From contig NC_051096.1 of the NCBI RefSeq assembly GCF_901709675.1, positions 6,599,001 through 6,663,000 of the forward strand: a DNA stretch of 64,000 nt, written 5' to 3'. This stretch comes from Syngnathus acus. Its lineage: Eukaryota; Chordata; Actinopteri; Syngnathiformes; Syngnathidae. Below the pieces are notes generated by a model that worked only from the letters and a program-made list of their open reading frames with translations, did not search any database and was not told the origin of the DNA. Numbering within the stretch: position 1 is the stretch's first letter; the number at the start of each line of letters is the position of its first letter. The position numbers were made by a program, and so were the translations under genes. This document shows, piece after piece, positions 38,501 to 51,600 of this stretch.

Positions 38501-39309
38501 GAAGGGCCTGCAAACTAGTTTTACTGTCCCTGGAACGGTCCAATATTACACAATGAAAATATGAGCGCATGCTGTGGTGTGTCACTAGTCAGTTAAAAGT
38601 AGTTTGCAGACGGATTTCCTGCACTTAACATCTCCACCATTCAAAGTGTGGGAGGCCTGAAATGACCATTTTCTTTGACTTCTTCTGTCTGCTACGTCCA
38701 TTGTTCTATCGTCCAGGTTATTACGTCCCCAAGTCTGATGGGGAATTTTACCAGTTCTGTTACGTGACGCATGGCGGTGACATAAGAGGGGCCAGCACAC
38801 CATTCCAGTTCAGGTCAGCCACACCCAACGAGGAACTGCTGACTGTCAGTGAAGATGACAGCAATTCTGACATACTAGTGGTCACCACCAAGACTGGCCT
38901 GCTGGAGGTGTGAATTTTTAGATTTGATCCCTTCTTGAGCACACACACCACAAAGTGGCACACAATAAAACGATATTTATCCCTCAACATGATTTATTTG
39001 GCAGCGGGTGGAGGAGGCGCAGCAGGAGCGCAGGGAGCTCCTGCAGGCCATGCGGCTCCTCCAGGAGGAAAAGCAGCAGCTCCAGGAGGAGCAGAAACGA
39101 CTTTCCCGGGAGCGGGAGCAGGAGAGGGAGACGTGTTGCCTGTTGCGTACGCACAACCAGGTCAGATATTTCAACTAATGTAGCTTAATCCTTTTTTTAA
39201 CTACAACATAGAGAGGAAGGAAAGTCATTGTTGTAAATATTTCGCAAACAAGAAGGCCTATGCAGGAATGAAGGTGACGAAGTGGAGTACTTTTTTTAGG
39301 CGTACGTGT

Positions 39310-39345
<36 letters not shown>

Positions 39346-42300
39346 TATATTGCCCGAGCCAGTTTCTCGCCAGTGATCACAGGTCTGAACTCTTCAAAGG
39401 CAAGCAGATTTCTGAATAATCTGCATCCAAGCTCAAGAGAGACACAATTAGCTTCAGCATGTGTGCGTCTGTTTAACTCTGTGTGTGTGTTAGTGTGCAC
39501 GGCAGTCTTTGTCTGCGGCTTTAACGACCCGGCTCACTGGGCTGGAACGAAATGGCGACTCCGATTTCCCGGGCATCTGGCGTCAGGGACGATGCCATCG
39601 CAACCACAGAGTTAACAAACATGACGTCAAACGTGCACATCGAGGTCCAGTGGGCTACCCAACGCACACACAAACACACCTACGCAAACGCTCATTATGC
39701 TCGCAAAGCCTTTTCGGCCATGTGTGGAATGAGAGGAGGGTAGTCCACAAAACCGCCAGGCCCAAGCTGAGGGACAAACACCCCTTAGTCACGCGATGGC
39801 TTTCTCGCTGTTTGTTGCCGCCTGTCTGTGTTTCACTTTCATTTCAAATGGTAAATTGAAATTCATAGTTACTAAATTGACTGTTAAAAACACCATTCAT
39901 GTATGCAGAAGAAATATTTTGAAATTTATACTGTCAAACTCATAAACTGTTATGTGATTACTATTAGTGTTAATGGCAAATTTGACAACGCGGTTTGGCT
40001 GGAAGATGTGATCATAATTTTATTATCGTGTGTTGTTGGAGTCTTGTGTGCTAACGCCCTCTAGCGGCGATATCTGGTGCAGGTCCAAAGTTAGCAAGCT
40101 GCTTTGAGTTAGATTTTTGTTGTTGCGCTTTTTATGAAGGGCAAACTAAATTATGGGGTAATACACACACATTTATTTTACAGTAGGCATTCCTGATGAA
40201 AATATCCTTTTGAGTTTTACACGAGATGCTAAGTACATTTTTTCGGCTGCTAATTTTATGACTACACTTTTTATAAGGTCTTTATGAACTGCTAAAGTGC
40301 TTCCCAAACAGCAGCCATAAAAAAAAAATCATACAATGATTTTCAGAGCCAAGCCTGTAAGAGTCATGGCCTCTGGGCAAACTGTGTGCATGTCCACTTT
40401 GGACGTTACAGTCCTTTCTTTTGTCCTTAACTAGCACAACTATGTGTGCGCATGCCTGCGGTGTAAATAAATTACAATTGAGGAAGTGGAAGCGCTCTCA
40501 TTTGGTGACAACTGATTTTAGTTTCTCTTGATTTACTGCTCTTTGCCACTGATCGATGCACACGTTCAAACACGTCCTGAGAAGATGCACCACGTGACGA
40601 AAACTGACATTCTGTCATTTACCACACAGCGCAACATAGCGCTAACCATCTGTCATTCACTCATTGGCATTTTGTGAGATTTACCTTCGGCCTGCTGAAC
40701 GATGCCACCGATTTTGATGTCATCGTACTCTGTCAACATCTCTGTTCCTCAGGAGCTCCTGCGCTCGTCCCAGTGTATGTCAGAGGAGCGCGAGGAGGTG
40801 AGGAGGAGACTGACGGAGGCGACGGATCGAGTGCGCCAGCTTGAGGAGGACCTGCTGGGAGTCACTCAGAGAGCCCTGCAGAAAGAGACGGAGATGGACT
40901 GGTGAGTGACGGGATGTGCGTAAGTGTCCATCTATCATCATTCCTTTCTGAGAGAGTGTTGAATGAAGGTGTTGAAGATTTCGTCACTGCCTTTTAATCA
41001 AATGAAACACATGTGGGAAGTAGGCTTGTCATTGAAGGTGATATTTTCAAACGAGTGCTCTGTGCCAGATGGTTTGCAAGGTCCATCTTCACTTTGGCCC
41101 TCGACTCTAATTACCTCTTTAGCCTGCGTGACCGTCAGAAGAAGCTGACAGCGGAACGAGACAACCTGGACAGCCAGCTCAAGAACGAGAAAGACGAGAG
41201 GGAGCGCTACAAGGTGAGAAAAAAAAAAACACACCTCAAAGAGTTGTCCTTCTGAGCTTTTGATAAATAAGCACTCGTGCAGGCCCATCTGCGCAGCACT
41301 GAGCTGGAGAACACCAAGCTGAGCGCCGAGCTGCAGATGCTTAAGGCTGTGGAGCTCAACCGGGAGGTGACCATCGCTCAGTTCCAGGAGGAGCTGGAGA
41401 GGCTGAGGAGCTGTGTGGCCCAGCGGGACAGTTTGGAGAAAGAGTTGCTCACACTCAAAATGGACAAGGTGGTATGCAAGATGATGACAGACGTAAAAAA
41501 AAAAAAAAAAAAAACTTACTATTATTACCTTGCATCTCTCTCCAGGCCGAGCTGACACGTCTACGCGAACAACTCCGTCAGGCCGAGGAGCAGCTGGCCG
41601 CGTCTCGCCAGCAAGCGGCCTTGCTGGCCTCGGAGCTCCGCGACTCAGCCAGCGCCCGGGACCACTCCATGAGCGAACTGTATCGCGCCCGCCTGGAGGC
41701 CGACAAGCTCCGCGCCAGTCTGGCTGAAGCGCAGGCCGAGTGCCAGCGTATGGAAAGCCAACTGGACCGCATGAAGAGCTCTGCGCACAGGGACGTGGTC
41801 TGTAAATCACAATTTGTCGAGTTCATTGCATTCAGTGTACATTCCGTTTTTAAATATTTGACATTTGACAGAGCGTCGGGACCAACGGAGAGCTGGCACC
41901 CAGCGTACTGATCGTCTCCGAGGTGGAAGCCGAGCTGCAGAGGGAGGTGGAGGAACTGAAGCTGCGCCTCCACATGGCCGCCGAGCATTACAAGGAAAAA
42001 TACCGCGAGTGCCAGCGGCTCCGCAGGCAGGTGGCCAAACTGAACACGAGCGAGTCGCACGCGGTGAGTGATTGTGCGGCGAAACCAGAAAGACTCAGCA
42101 AACATTACACAGCCGCATATTTGCATACGCTTTCCTCCGCACAGGAGCACAAGAGAAACGCATCGACCGAGACGGTCTTGGAGCCTCTGACCCCAAGCCC
42201 TGATTCACCCACTGCAGGTATGAGTTAACATAAACGCATACAAACAATCCTTAATAGATTCACAATTTAAACGTTCAACAATATAACGTCATAAAATCCT

Positions 42301-45300
42301 CTCGCAGGTCAAGTAAGGCAACCTCGGAAATATGTAACCCACTTGAAAGCGAATACCTTGTGTCAAAAGCTTCCAACGTGCCGATAAATTACAACTTGTG
42401 TCTTGCACTTGGCAGTGCAATTTGCACAATGACGGCCTTCCAGTTGGCTCTTTTTTTTTTTTTATCATACGCCAAACAATGTGTTGTGCGTTGGTTAAGA
42501 GGAATTCAAGTCCCAAGTTGTTTTTGTAATGTGTTTAAACTGCAAGGCTAAAAAAAATCATGACAAATAAATTACTATTAATTGATACATTTGGTTGACA
42601 CGTCACCGGAACATTATTATTATTATTTTTTTTGCAGGAAGTATTGCGGCAGGAGCCTTCCAAGAGGCCTCTACCTTGACAATCAGCTCTGAGCTGGAAA
42701 ACCTGGAATGTACACACAGCAGCACAGAGACTGAGGAGAAGCAGACCGCAAAGTCGACGGGGAGCGCTGAGGCGGACCTGGAAGAGGAGAGGAGGGAGGA
42801 CAGCCTGCGGCTGACGAGCTGGGTGGAGGTCCAGACAAAGTGGGCGGGCAGCGAGGGGAACGCCGAGGCCCAGCAGACTCCGGAGGAGGAGGGGAGAAGA
42901 GGGGAAGAAGAAGAAACGGCCCAGGGGGAACACAGCAACTCCGTGGAGGAGGAGCTTGCGTTGATGGAGGAGAAGTGGAAGGAGCAGTGCGCCATCAATG
43001 AGACTCTCAAACAACGTCTGGCCAATGAGGAGGAGCGATTTAGAGTGAGCACCACTGCCAAACTTAACCACAAAATTAAACACGTAAGCCGCGCTGACAT
43101 CGTCAATCAAAACGGAGCATTTTGCTCTGTCGGATCTCCTTGGCTTGCTTGTGTACCTAATTGAGATGTGGTGAGTGTACACAGAGGAAGAAAAAAAAAA
43201 AAAGGCAAATGGCTTTGTCAATACTAGTTAAAAGCCTCCATTTTAAGTTTGAGGTCTCAAAGGTTCAAATGAGCCTGTTTTTCAGTACCTGAACACCTTG
43301 CACCTTAACGGCCCGAGTTAACGTGACTATAACGACTTAAGAGCGGGCCTGTTTATCGGCGCTCTAAGCAAAAGCCCCCACCCCAACACCCCCGTCTTTG
43401 ATCGGACCTCCTGTCTGAGTTGAGGGCCTAGTGTGTCCTGTGCGTCTCTTAATGGCCAACTGGGGGGGGGGGCAACCGCCATGTTTTACGACTGTTTACA
43501 TCAGGCACAGAGGGGATGAAGCCAGAGAGACAGACAGACAGTCGGTACTGCTGACTCCCCACCTGAACTTCACCCTCTAATGCTGCACCATAAATCCCTC
43601 AGAGCGCGGAGCGGGGGGGGGGGGGGGGGGGGGGGTGCACCAAAGGAGATGAAAGAGAATTGGGGCAGGGGGGGGAGCGGAAAAAGCAAACACAAGTCAA
43701 GAGTTAGGAAAGTGGGCCGGACAGACAGACATGAAGCAGAGAGAGAAGCCGAGGGGATTTGGAATCTTAGTAATGGGATGAAATGAGAGACGATGGGACT
43801 ATCCCACAGTGTCTCCCAGATTTACTACCATCCTGTTTCTCGGCGGCCCGAGATCAATAGCAGATCAACAATGAAACTTCTGTTATCAGGGATTGTTTGC
43901 TTTCGGTTTCCCTGCAGGCGCTCCCAAGATGAATTAAAAGCTGCACTAAAATGCACTTTTGCTAGTTATTAACTTGCCGTTCTCTGTGTGTTTGTTTTAA
44001 GGTGCAGATGGCAGAGCGGATCAGCGAGGTGACGGAGTCGACGGAAATTCAAGTTTTGACCGCTTGACCTTCTTTGGCGAAATGAATTTTCTCCCTTGGC
44101 AGGAATTGCATCTCATCCTGAGTCGGCAAAGGGGGCAGGACGCCCGCGATGAAGGGGCTGAGGTTTGGCGGCAGATGGCAGAGCGGATCAGCGAGGAGAT
44201 GGAGTTGAAACGTGAGGAGCGACTAGATGAGGTAGGCCTGTGCAAGGAATGGACTTTCTTGACTCATTTGAGGTTTTTTTTTGAGCATGTGCTCTTTAGT
44301 CACATCGTCCTTTCCCCTGTCCTCCCCCCACTAATTAATCTCTCTCTACCTGCTTACTTTCCCGGTGCCATTCTTTCATGCAAATGCCAGGCGGCGTGTC
44401 TGTTTCACCTTCCCAACCCTGGTTTAAATGTTAAACCTGCTAACAGAGCACTAATGAAGTCATCCGGCAAGGTCGGTGAGGAGGGGAAAGCCCAAGTGTG
44501 ACACCTATTACAGTAATGAGTAGGCTACTAATGCTAGCGCGTCACATATTATCACAAAGGGTAACGATGGTGTCGAAGGAAATGAAAGTTGGGACCGCTT
44601 GACGTTCTTTGGCTAAGTCAATTTCTCCCTTGGCAGGAATTGCATCTCCTCCTGAGTCGGCAAAGGGAGCAGGACGCCCGTGATGAAGGGGCTGAGGTTA
44701 GGCGGCCCATGGTGCTGCGGTACCCGCTGCCTTACCCCCAGGACCCCTCGCCGCCCCCATTGGTACCACAGAGGCCCGCGGAGCTGCAGTTTGGCAACCC
44801 ATACGCCACTGACCCCACGCAAGGTGTGCTAGCGGTTCGCTACCCAAGGCCAGATCATCAGTCATTGATCTTATTTGTTGACATTTATTTCTAGATCAGG
44901 AAGGAGATGTCTCGCTAACTCCGGAGCAACTGAGCCGCCCTCCACCCGAGGCCCCACCTTGCGCCACTCCATGCGCCCCTCCGATCTCCCCTACAAATCC
45001 GAACCCCGGCCCGGCGGCGCCAGGATGGGACAGAGAGGTGGTCTGCATCCAGCCTTCACGCAGCACCAGCCCCCCGGAGAACGCGGAGAACCCGCCCGAG
45101 GAACCTCAGAACGTAAGAACATTCATTTGAAGTATGGCGTTGATGCTTTAGCGCCATCCCGTGGCATTTCTGCGCAATTATAAACTCCTTTTGGCATTTA
45201 AATGTTTTATTAGGTTGTACGGGAGAAATCTTTGCTCTACCTACCTGTTTCGGTCATGGAGTCTTCCATCGTTGGTCTCGTTGTGTGTGTTGTAGGCCGG

Positions 45301-45674
45301 CGACGGGGCGCAGCCATCTTGTGACCATCAGTCCAGCCGACCTGCTGAAACAAGAAGAGGCTTCTGCTTTGACTCCAGGTAGTTGACACAATTGTATGAC
45401 TGGGCCCACCTGTCCACATTGAAACTCAATTCCGCTTGTCCTCGTCACCTGGCAATGCAACAGCGGCGACAGCCACAAGCGCTGCCCGCTGTGCGAGGTG
45501 ATCTTCCCGCCGCACTTTGAGCAGAGCAGCTTCGAGCAGCACGTGGAGAGCCACTGGAAGGTGTGCCCCGTGTGCTCCGAGCAGTTCCCCCTCGACTGTC
45601 AGCAGCAACTCTTCGAGAGGCACGTCCTCACACACTTCGACGGCCACGTGCTCAACTTTGATCAGATTGAGTGA
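36612..45674 (+). CDS. tax1bp1: Tax1-binding protein 1 homologue (autophagy receptor), about 16 coding exons
   Basis: Ubiquitin-binding selective-autophagy receptor and A20 adaptor that restrains NF-kB. Exons: 36612-36800, 38212-38314, 38717-38907, 39005-39160, 40753-40901, 41123-41213, 41283-41468, 41546-41797, 41872-42063, 42145-42217, 42638-43044, 44002-44028, 44103-44231, 44637-44823, 44895-45112, 45296-45378 and 45464-45674. Every phase is consistent, giving about 947 residues (human 789). The SKICH domain (NFAHVIFQNV to STPFQF) fills residues 20-135, followed by a non-canonical LIR-like DILVV at 149-153. A Glu/Gln-rich coiled coil spans about 162-670. LQFGNPYA is conserved before two C-terminal zinc fingers (C885/C888/H904/H908 and C912/C915/H931/H935), ending HVLNFDQIE. 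Uncertain points are the donor of the 41546 exon and the tiny 27-bp exon at 44002. Exons 44103 and 44637 are tandem-duplicated. Confidence 0.95.
38470..38498 (+). repeat. (CA)n microsatellite in tax1bp1 intron
   Basis: About fourteen CA units in the intron between the exons ending 38314 and starting 38717. Confidence 0.95.
39309..39344 (+). repeat. (CA)n microsatellite in tax1bp1 intron
   Basis: About seventeen CA units within the 1.6 kb intron preceding the exon at 40753. That intron also holds a full CRE at 39622-39629 and a CTCF-like motif at 40054-40067. Confidence 0.95.
40054..40067 (-). promoter_or_regulatory. CTCF-like motif in tax1bp1 intron
   Basis: Minus strand CCGCTAGAGGGCGT matches the CTCF core consensus at nearly every position. 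It is the second such match in this gene; a weaker one (CCACTAGGAGGCAT) lies at 37319-37332 on the same strand. Confidence 0.35.
43603..43637 (+). repeat. G-rich homopolymer tract in tax1bp1 intron
   Basis: More than twenty consecutive G residues after AGCGC, in the 957-bp intron before the exon at 44002. Potential G-quadruplex and assembly-error site. Confidence 0.8.
44029..44704 (+). repeat. Tandem duplication spanning intron-exon boundary of tax1bp1
   Basis: About 140 bp (44035-44174) reappears at 44568-44704: the intron end with TTCTCCCTTGGCAG, then an exon starting ELHL(I/L)LSRQR(G/E)QDARDEGAEV. A second short unit, GCAGATGGCAGAGCGGATCA, is present at 44006 and 44172, so the order is A1-B1-A2-B2. 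Both exon copies stay in frame. Confidence 0.9.
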
Positions 45675-45958
45675 TGCCCCCCTCTCCCCCCCTTCCTCCG
45701 ATCCCATCCCGACCCCCGTCAGAGGTTCGGCTATGTTGTTAAGTGTACAATCATCGGCACTATTTGCAGGTTACAGGTTATGTCGAAGCTATTTGAGCAC
45801 TTATTCCATATCCTCGACATCCCCGTGGCGCTAGTATGCTCTTTTTCATTCACTAGTACTCATTTTACACATAATGGCAGTTAACCAGTTAAATTCTGAG
45901 CGAGCCTACCAGACCCAACTAGTGTCTTGCAATAGCAGCTTGCTTATCGAGGATATGC

Positions 45959-45964
45959 AATAAA
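45959..45964 (+). terminator. tax1bp1: Candidate tax1bp1 polyadenylation signal
   Basis: AATAAA 285 bp after the stop codon. A second AATAAA at 46678-46683 would give a roughly 1 kb 3' UTR and may be used alternatively. Confidence 0.45.
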
Positions 45965-45974
45965 TTCTCAAACA

Positions 45975-48690
45975 GCTTCTCATACTCCAAGACACAATAA
46001 GCTTTGCTTCCACTTTATCCTTTACGTTATAAAGCTCATCTTTGTTTCTCTGAAGCACCTTTGGTTGTGCATGTGGATATTACTGGTATGTGTTAAAAAT
46101 TGTTTAAATAATTATAAAAGCTATTGGCTGTAAAAAAAAAAAAAAAAAAAAAATCAAAACACATTTCAAGTGAGGTGTTGACAGACTTGATCGCTTCCAA
46201 ACCAGAACGCTGCTTTTCTTCAGGAAAGAGGAAAAAAAAAAAAATCAAAAGTTATCAAAGTATCTGCCATAAAAAATGTTGATTCTGAATGTAATGTACA
46301 TATAGAAATATGTGTGTGATGTGTACTGTTACCGCCCTCGGTTTGGTCATATGGATGACTGCCATGCACTTTTCCGCTTTATGTTCAGGTGGTAGGAAGC
46401 TGGAAAAAGACACTGAATGGGAGAACATTTGAGCTTTTATTCCATATCGTTGATATCCAGCTTAAGCCGAAAGTGACGAAAAAGAAAAAAAAAATGACCA
46501 AGACATAGTTGTCGGAGTACATGGACCTTATTCTGGATATCAAAGACAGTGAATAGTGGCTTCATATCATTTCTGTCATTACCTGACGGTGTTGTTTATT
46601 CAGGCTTTAAAAATTGCACACCAATCACCAGGCCAGTGTGTGTGTATGTATCTGTGTGAATGACAAAAATCTTAATGAATAAATGAACTTATCCAGGCGC
46701 ACGTGATTTCATTTTTTTTTTTAAAAGAAAACACAACTTGACTGTCAGGTCAGGCTTTACTTTTGCATTTTTTTCAGGCAAGTACCTGTTTACATTGAAG
46801 CAGCTTCTCGTTTATAGAAAGACAGTAGACCCCCCCCCCCTCCCTCCCCTCCCCGAATACAAAACACTTATGTCCACGTTACATACGAAAATATAATTTA
46901 AAAGCACTTAACAAACGGACATGTTGTGATACATTCACTGTACATTGTAAATATGGGACTCCTGCATGTGTGGATTGCACCCACCGACCTACTCAACGTG
47001 TCTAATACTGTCCCGCTCGCTTCATGGTCCTTGTTTGGAGTTGTTACCGTGACGACCGGAATGACAGAGCTGCTCTGGTTCACGGGTAGGAATTTTCTTA
47101 ATGCACAAAAGAAGAGTGGAGAATGAGCGCAAATGTCACTGGACCCACCACAAACACAATGGTCTTATTGATCAAGTGGTTCACGTCGCCCCACCCGACA
47201 GGCATTGCGGAACAAAAAGAATCCCTGTAAGGGGGGCAACACCACCGCTTTCCTGCTCCCCAGGAGTGACCTGGCACAGAAACATGATACATCCACACAC
47301 TAAACGGCACAATAACACTCTAGGCTGATGTCTTGAAATGCAAAAAAAAAAAAAAAAACACTCGCGACACACACATCTGGAATGCTGTCATCTACAACAC
47401 ACAGAACAGGCTGTAGTTGCTAATCTCATCTTTTTTTTTTTTAAGTACAAATCACCTTTCAGAGTGCATGCATTAGAACATTCAATGTACACCCACTTGT
47501 TTTTTTTTTTCTCTAAGGTTGGCGGCACAAATATAGGCCGCCCTGTCGTTGCCTCATCCCCTCCCCTCCCCTCCCACCCCAATCAGGCACGCGGTATGAT
47601 GGATGTTTGGCAGTGGAGAGCTGTTGGCAACCGTCATAGAAAGAACAAAAAAAACTATGTTGGCAACTGGAATGACATGTCAGAGAAATGGAGCTCATTA
47701 TGAGAAGAGAAAAACCAAATGTTTACAGAACCCCAGACAAAAACTAAATTGTAAATTAAAATTTGGACACAACTAAATGATTCTTTGGTGGCCAAACCTG
47801 GGGGGGGGGGGAAAGTTATTTGACCAGCATCTCCATCCAATAGTTGAAAACTATCTGTGGTCATTAAAATTGATTATCAAGAACTGAGCATGACAAATAG
47901 TTTTCCCAGTATTGTGCAGCCCTAGTTCCTTGTCACTCAGATGGCGTCAAAGCACTACTTGTGCTTGAATGAAGCTCCTTAATTCACTTCAACTTAGTTC
48001 CTTGCTAAAATCATTGCATAATTGCATATTGTGGCCACAATTTTGTCATGTCTGGGGCTCCATAATAAGCCATAAAAAAAAACTATTTGTGAAACATAAA
48101 TTGGAGTATTACAAAAATATATGCAATGAAACTTTGAAGTCAAAATACTGACAATAAAATACACAAAATAAAGCTTGCAAATAAAATGTAACTATCTGTG
48201 TATAGGCTTGTGAATAAGCGTATAGTTTTTGTATATACAACTACATCTGCATCTACTGTTTATATAGCATATATCTATTTCAAATATAACTTGGGCAGAA
48301 CCCCAGAAGTTCCCGTAAGGCTGCCGATCCAAAGTCAGTAAACAGAGTAAAAGACGCAAACTCACTTCCTGGTTTGGATCGGAGACCGGAGGGTAACTTC
48401 GCCATCGTGCGGGGGGGCGGAGCTCGGTTGCGCTTCCTGTCTCTTCACTTCCTGTCAACTTCTTTTAGCACCTTATGCAAGTCAAACCGAAATAGAAATC
48501 AAATGATAGCATATGCCAAATGTGCAAATGTACAATAAAAATAACACAAAGATATACTTTTGAAATACGAGTGATGTAAGATGGAAAGAAAAGGCAAATA
48601 ATAATAATAATAATGTCAAAAGAACTTAAAGCATGCACTTTAGCGAGGAACTTTGAAGGGTAGCATTTTGGGATAGCAGCCCTTGCAGGT
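45975..48690. other. Convergent 3' region between tax1bp1 and jazf1
   Basis: No coding exon recognised on either strand. It is AT-rich with several poly-A, poly-T and poly-C tracts (for example near 46133, 46830 and 47342). JAZF1 mRNAs have long 3' UTRs in vertebrates, so much of 46700-48690 probably belongs to the minus-strand jazf1 3' UTR. I could not fix its polyadenylation site. Short open frames in the segment are low-complexity. Confidence 0.45.
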
Positions 48691-51600
48691 CTAGCCTTGA
48701 ATCTTGCGCAGAATCTCGGTGGAGACAGGCGGGTGGAAGTTTATGGTGTGGTGCCTCAGGCCCTGCGAAGTCTTGTAGCTCTTCCCGCAGCGGCACTTGA
48801 ACGGCTTCCTCACGCGGATCTGCGCGCGGTGTCCATTCTTGGCGTGGTACTTGATGCCGTTCACATTCTGAGCAGAGAAGACAACGCGCGCTCACTTTCA
48901 CATGCAACGCTGCACCAGAACCTGTTTTTTTTTTTCTCTTTTCTTTTATAAGCATAAATCTTAAAGAGCGGGCATGGAGCAATCGGGAACACGTCCATAA
49001 AAACGTCGACAACTCATAAAGAGCTCTGTCATGTTCACGTGTCAATGTGACATTGAAATTACTTTAATGCCGCAGTAAAAACGTCACTATTCTTAGCTAG
49101 TGAAATCAGGTCTCGTCAAGGGTGACTAATCTCCTCAGTAACTTTTTGCTAACTTTTTAGATTGCAGTGGGGCCTCTACTTTTTTTTTTTACGCAACTTG
49201 ACATTTGCTTATGGGATCACCTTATATCTCTTCTTGCAGCCCGGCACAGGACACGCAAAGGGCTTCTCCTCTCCGCCGTTCATGCACATGGAACTGAGGA
49301 TGGACTCGGAGCTGATGGCGCTTTCGGTGGTCCACGACTCATCGCTGTCCGAGTCCTCGTAGTCCACCTCTTCTTCGTCGTACTCGCTACCTGTAATCAT
49401 TCGTGACGATAGTGAGGTTGTGAAAAGAAAAATGGAGTTAGTTTGTGTTGGTGGACCACATGCTCACACACACAGGGAAAAAAGAAAAAAAAAAAAAGAC
49501 TCCTTGTCCACGTCTGTACGCTCATGCGCCTGTGAGTCAAAGTGCAGGGATTGGCACTTGGAAGGCGATCATTAAGTGGGAGTGATCCCCATTGCTCAGG
49601 CTGGAAAAGTACTCTGGAGAATAGTTTCCACTCACATGCACGCACACACCAACAGACACATGCCCCCACTGGCCCCCCCACTATCACGCAGGAAATGCTG
49701 CACCTCAGCATGAGGAAATGGATGCTACCCTGGCACATGTGTGTGTGTAAAAATGCAGACCTAACACTACATTTAGGGAACCATTTGGGCTGCTTCTGAG
49801 CTGTGCACATTCATATACACAAGCGTGCACACACTCACACACACACTCACACACGAGGCTCCACACAGTGTGACAGCTGCTGTGTAATTAGAAGAGTGTT
49901 GACTGGTCTGCTCGCTGCAGGAGCCTCTATATTTAACACGCACACACATGCTGTCTAATCGGGTAAAATGGAGCTCATCCTAGTACTGGGTTGACCCGCT
50001 AAAGTTTCCACACAACACTAGCTGCTCATATAGCACAAAAGAATGTTAAACAGTTTGTCCATCATGATTTTATGCTTCAATGCCCATTGGCGTTCTCCAT
50101 TTGGTGTGGGCATCTTGGCCACCGGGGGGCAGTATAATGGACAGACGATGAAGATTTGTAGGCTATTGAGCAAATGGTCAAACACAGTGCGCACACCTGT
50201 CGTACCTGTCGGCGTGCTGCTGCGGAAGGAAGAGGAAGGAGTGATGGGGGGCGTGACCGGCGGCGTCAAGTTGCCGCTGGTGTGGCGAGGGGGCGTGGCT
50301 GTGCTGTTCCTCGACACGGCGCCCGTGATGGACAGCGACAATTTGGGGGTGACCTTCTTCTTCATGGTCTCCTGCTCCCGCCGCGCGGCGTCCGTCATGA
50401 ACCTGACAACAAACGCGTCGCCGGTTATTAACAAAATCTTGTCCGATTGGTGGACACAGAAGATTACATCACGACTGCTGTGCTACTAGTTATCGTTTTC
50501 ATGACGGTCACTCACAGCCGGGCTAGATTTTGACAAGATCTCATTAAGCTCAACAAACTGCCCGTGAAAATACATCCCACCATCAAAAACATGTTCCGGG
50601 GAGACTGCAGATGACATTTACAAGCTCACAACTTGAACAATTACCCTCCCAGCACCTACAAAAAAACTCTCTCTTTCACTTCTGGACATATTTCTCCACA
50701 TTGCGGCTTGGAGTGATTTAAGAGGGCGGTTTGCCACACTTATGAACAAACAAAAAACACACACACACAGCCCCATGAGCTGTCGTCCTGAGTCAGGCGT
50801 CTCATGTCTTCTGTGGTTTTCTCTGCCGCTCTGGAATGAGTCACCGCATTGTCAATGTGGAGGCATCCGTCATTTCGACGCCCCCCGGGAAAACGAACGC
50901 ACGCAAAGGATTCACACCGATGGCGCAACGCCACCGCCTTAACACTTTACCTGTTGATGTAGCTGAGGGCCAAGTAGGTGGGCTGCTGTTGTTCCTGCTT
51001 CTCCAGGACCCGAGGATCCGTGTCTGAAACAGAGGTTCCGTATTAATCAAAGTGACTTATCAGTTCTTCCAGCCTGAGAAATGATTGGAGTCGTCATCAC
51101 GGTGCCTAATGTACAACACATCGCATACGGTCACGAGTGTCCTTGATGGCTTCTGTGAACACATCATGAGGACCTTCCCAGACTTTGTGTCTTGAGAGTC
51201 GCAAAAAAAAGAGTTTCGCATGGGAGTATGGGAGACACCAAGGCGCTATGATGAATATATACAGTGTATTGCTAAAACACAGCCAGACGCTCGCTCTTCG
51301 GGGCGACTTCCACTGCCTGAGGGGAGCACCATTAAGTCTGCCTACCAATCTCCCAGGGAAACGAGTGGAGGGGGGGTTGCGATAGGGGCTACTGTGAAGT
51401 GCCAGCGCCACCAAGCGTTCAGCATAGAAACACTCAAAGGAATCCAAAGAACCAGCACCGGCCCATAGCGTGCTAGTCAATGTCGTGTAATGGCTATCAG
51501 ATGGATTTGATAAAGTAGTTGGATCATATCAGTGCAACTGTGAAAAAAACACACCCCAAACACTTTTCCAGCTTTTCCCAAATATGCGTGTGTGTGTGTG

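Noticed and set aside
40998-41810. 270-codon minus-strand frame
   Set aside because: It is the antisense shadow of tax1bp1 coiled-coil exons, crossing several introns and their poly-A tracts.
42535-43221. 228-codon minus-strand frame over tax1bp1
   Set aside because: Antisense of the Glu-rich exon; composition (Leu/Ser/Pro) follows from the sense codons.
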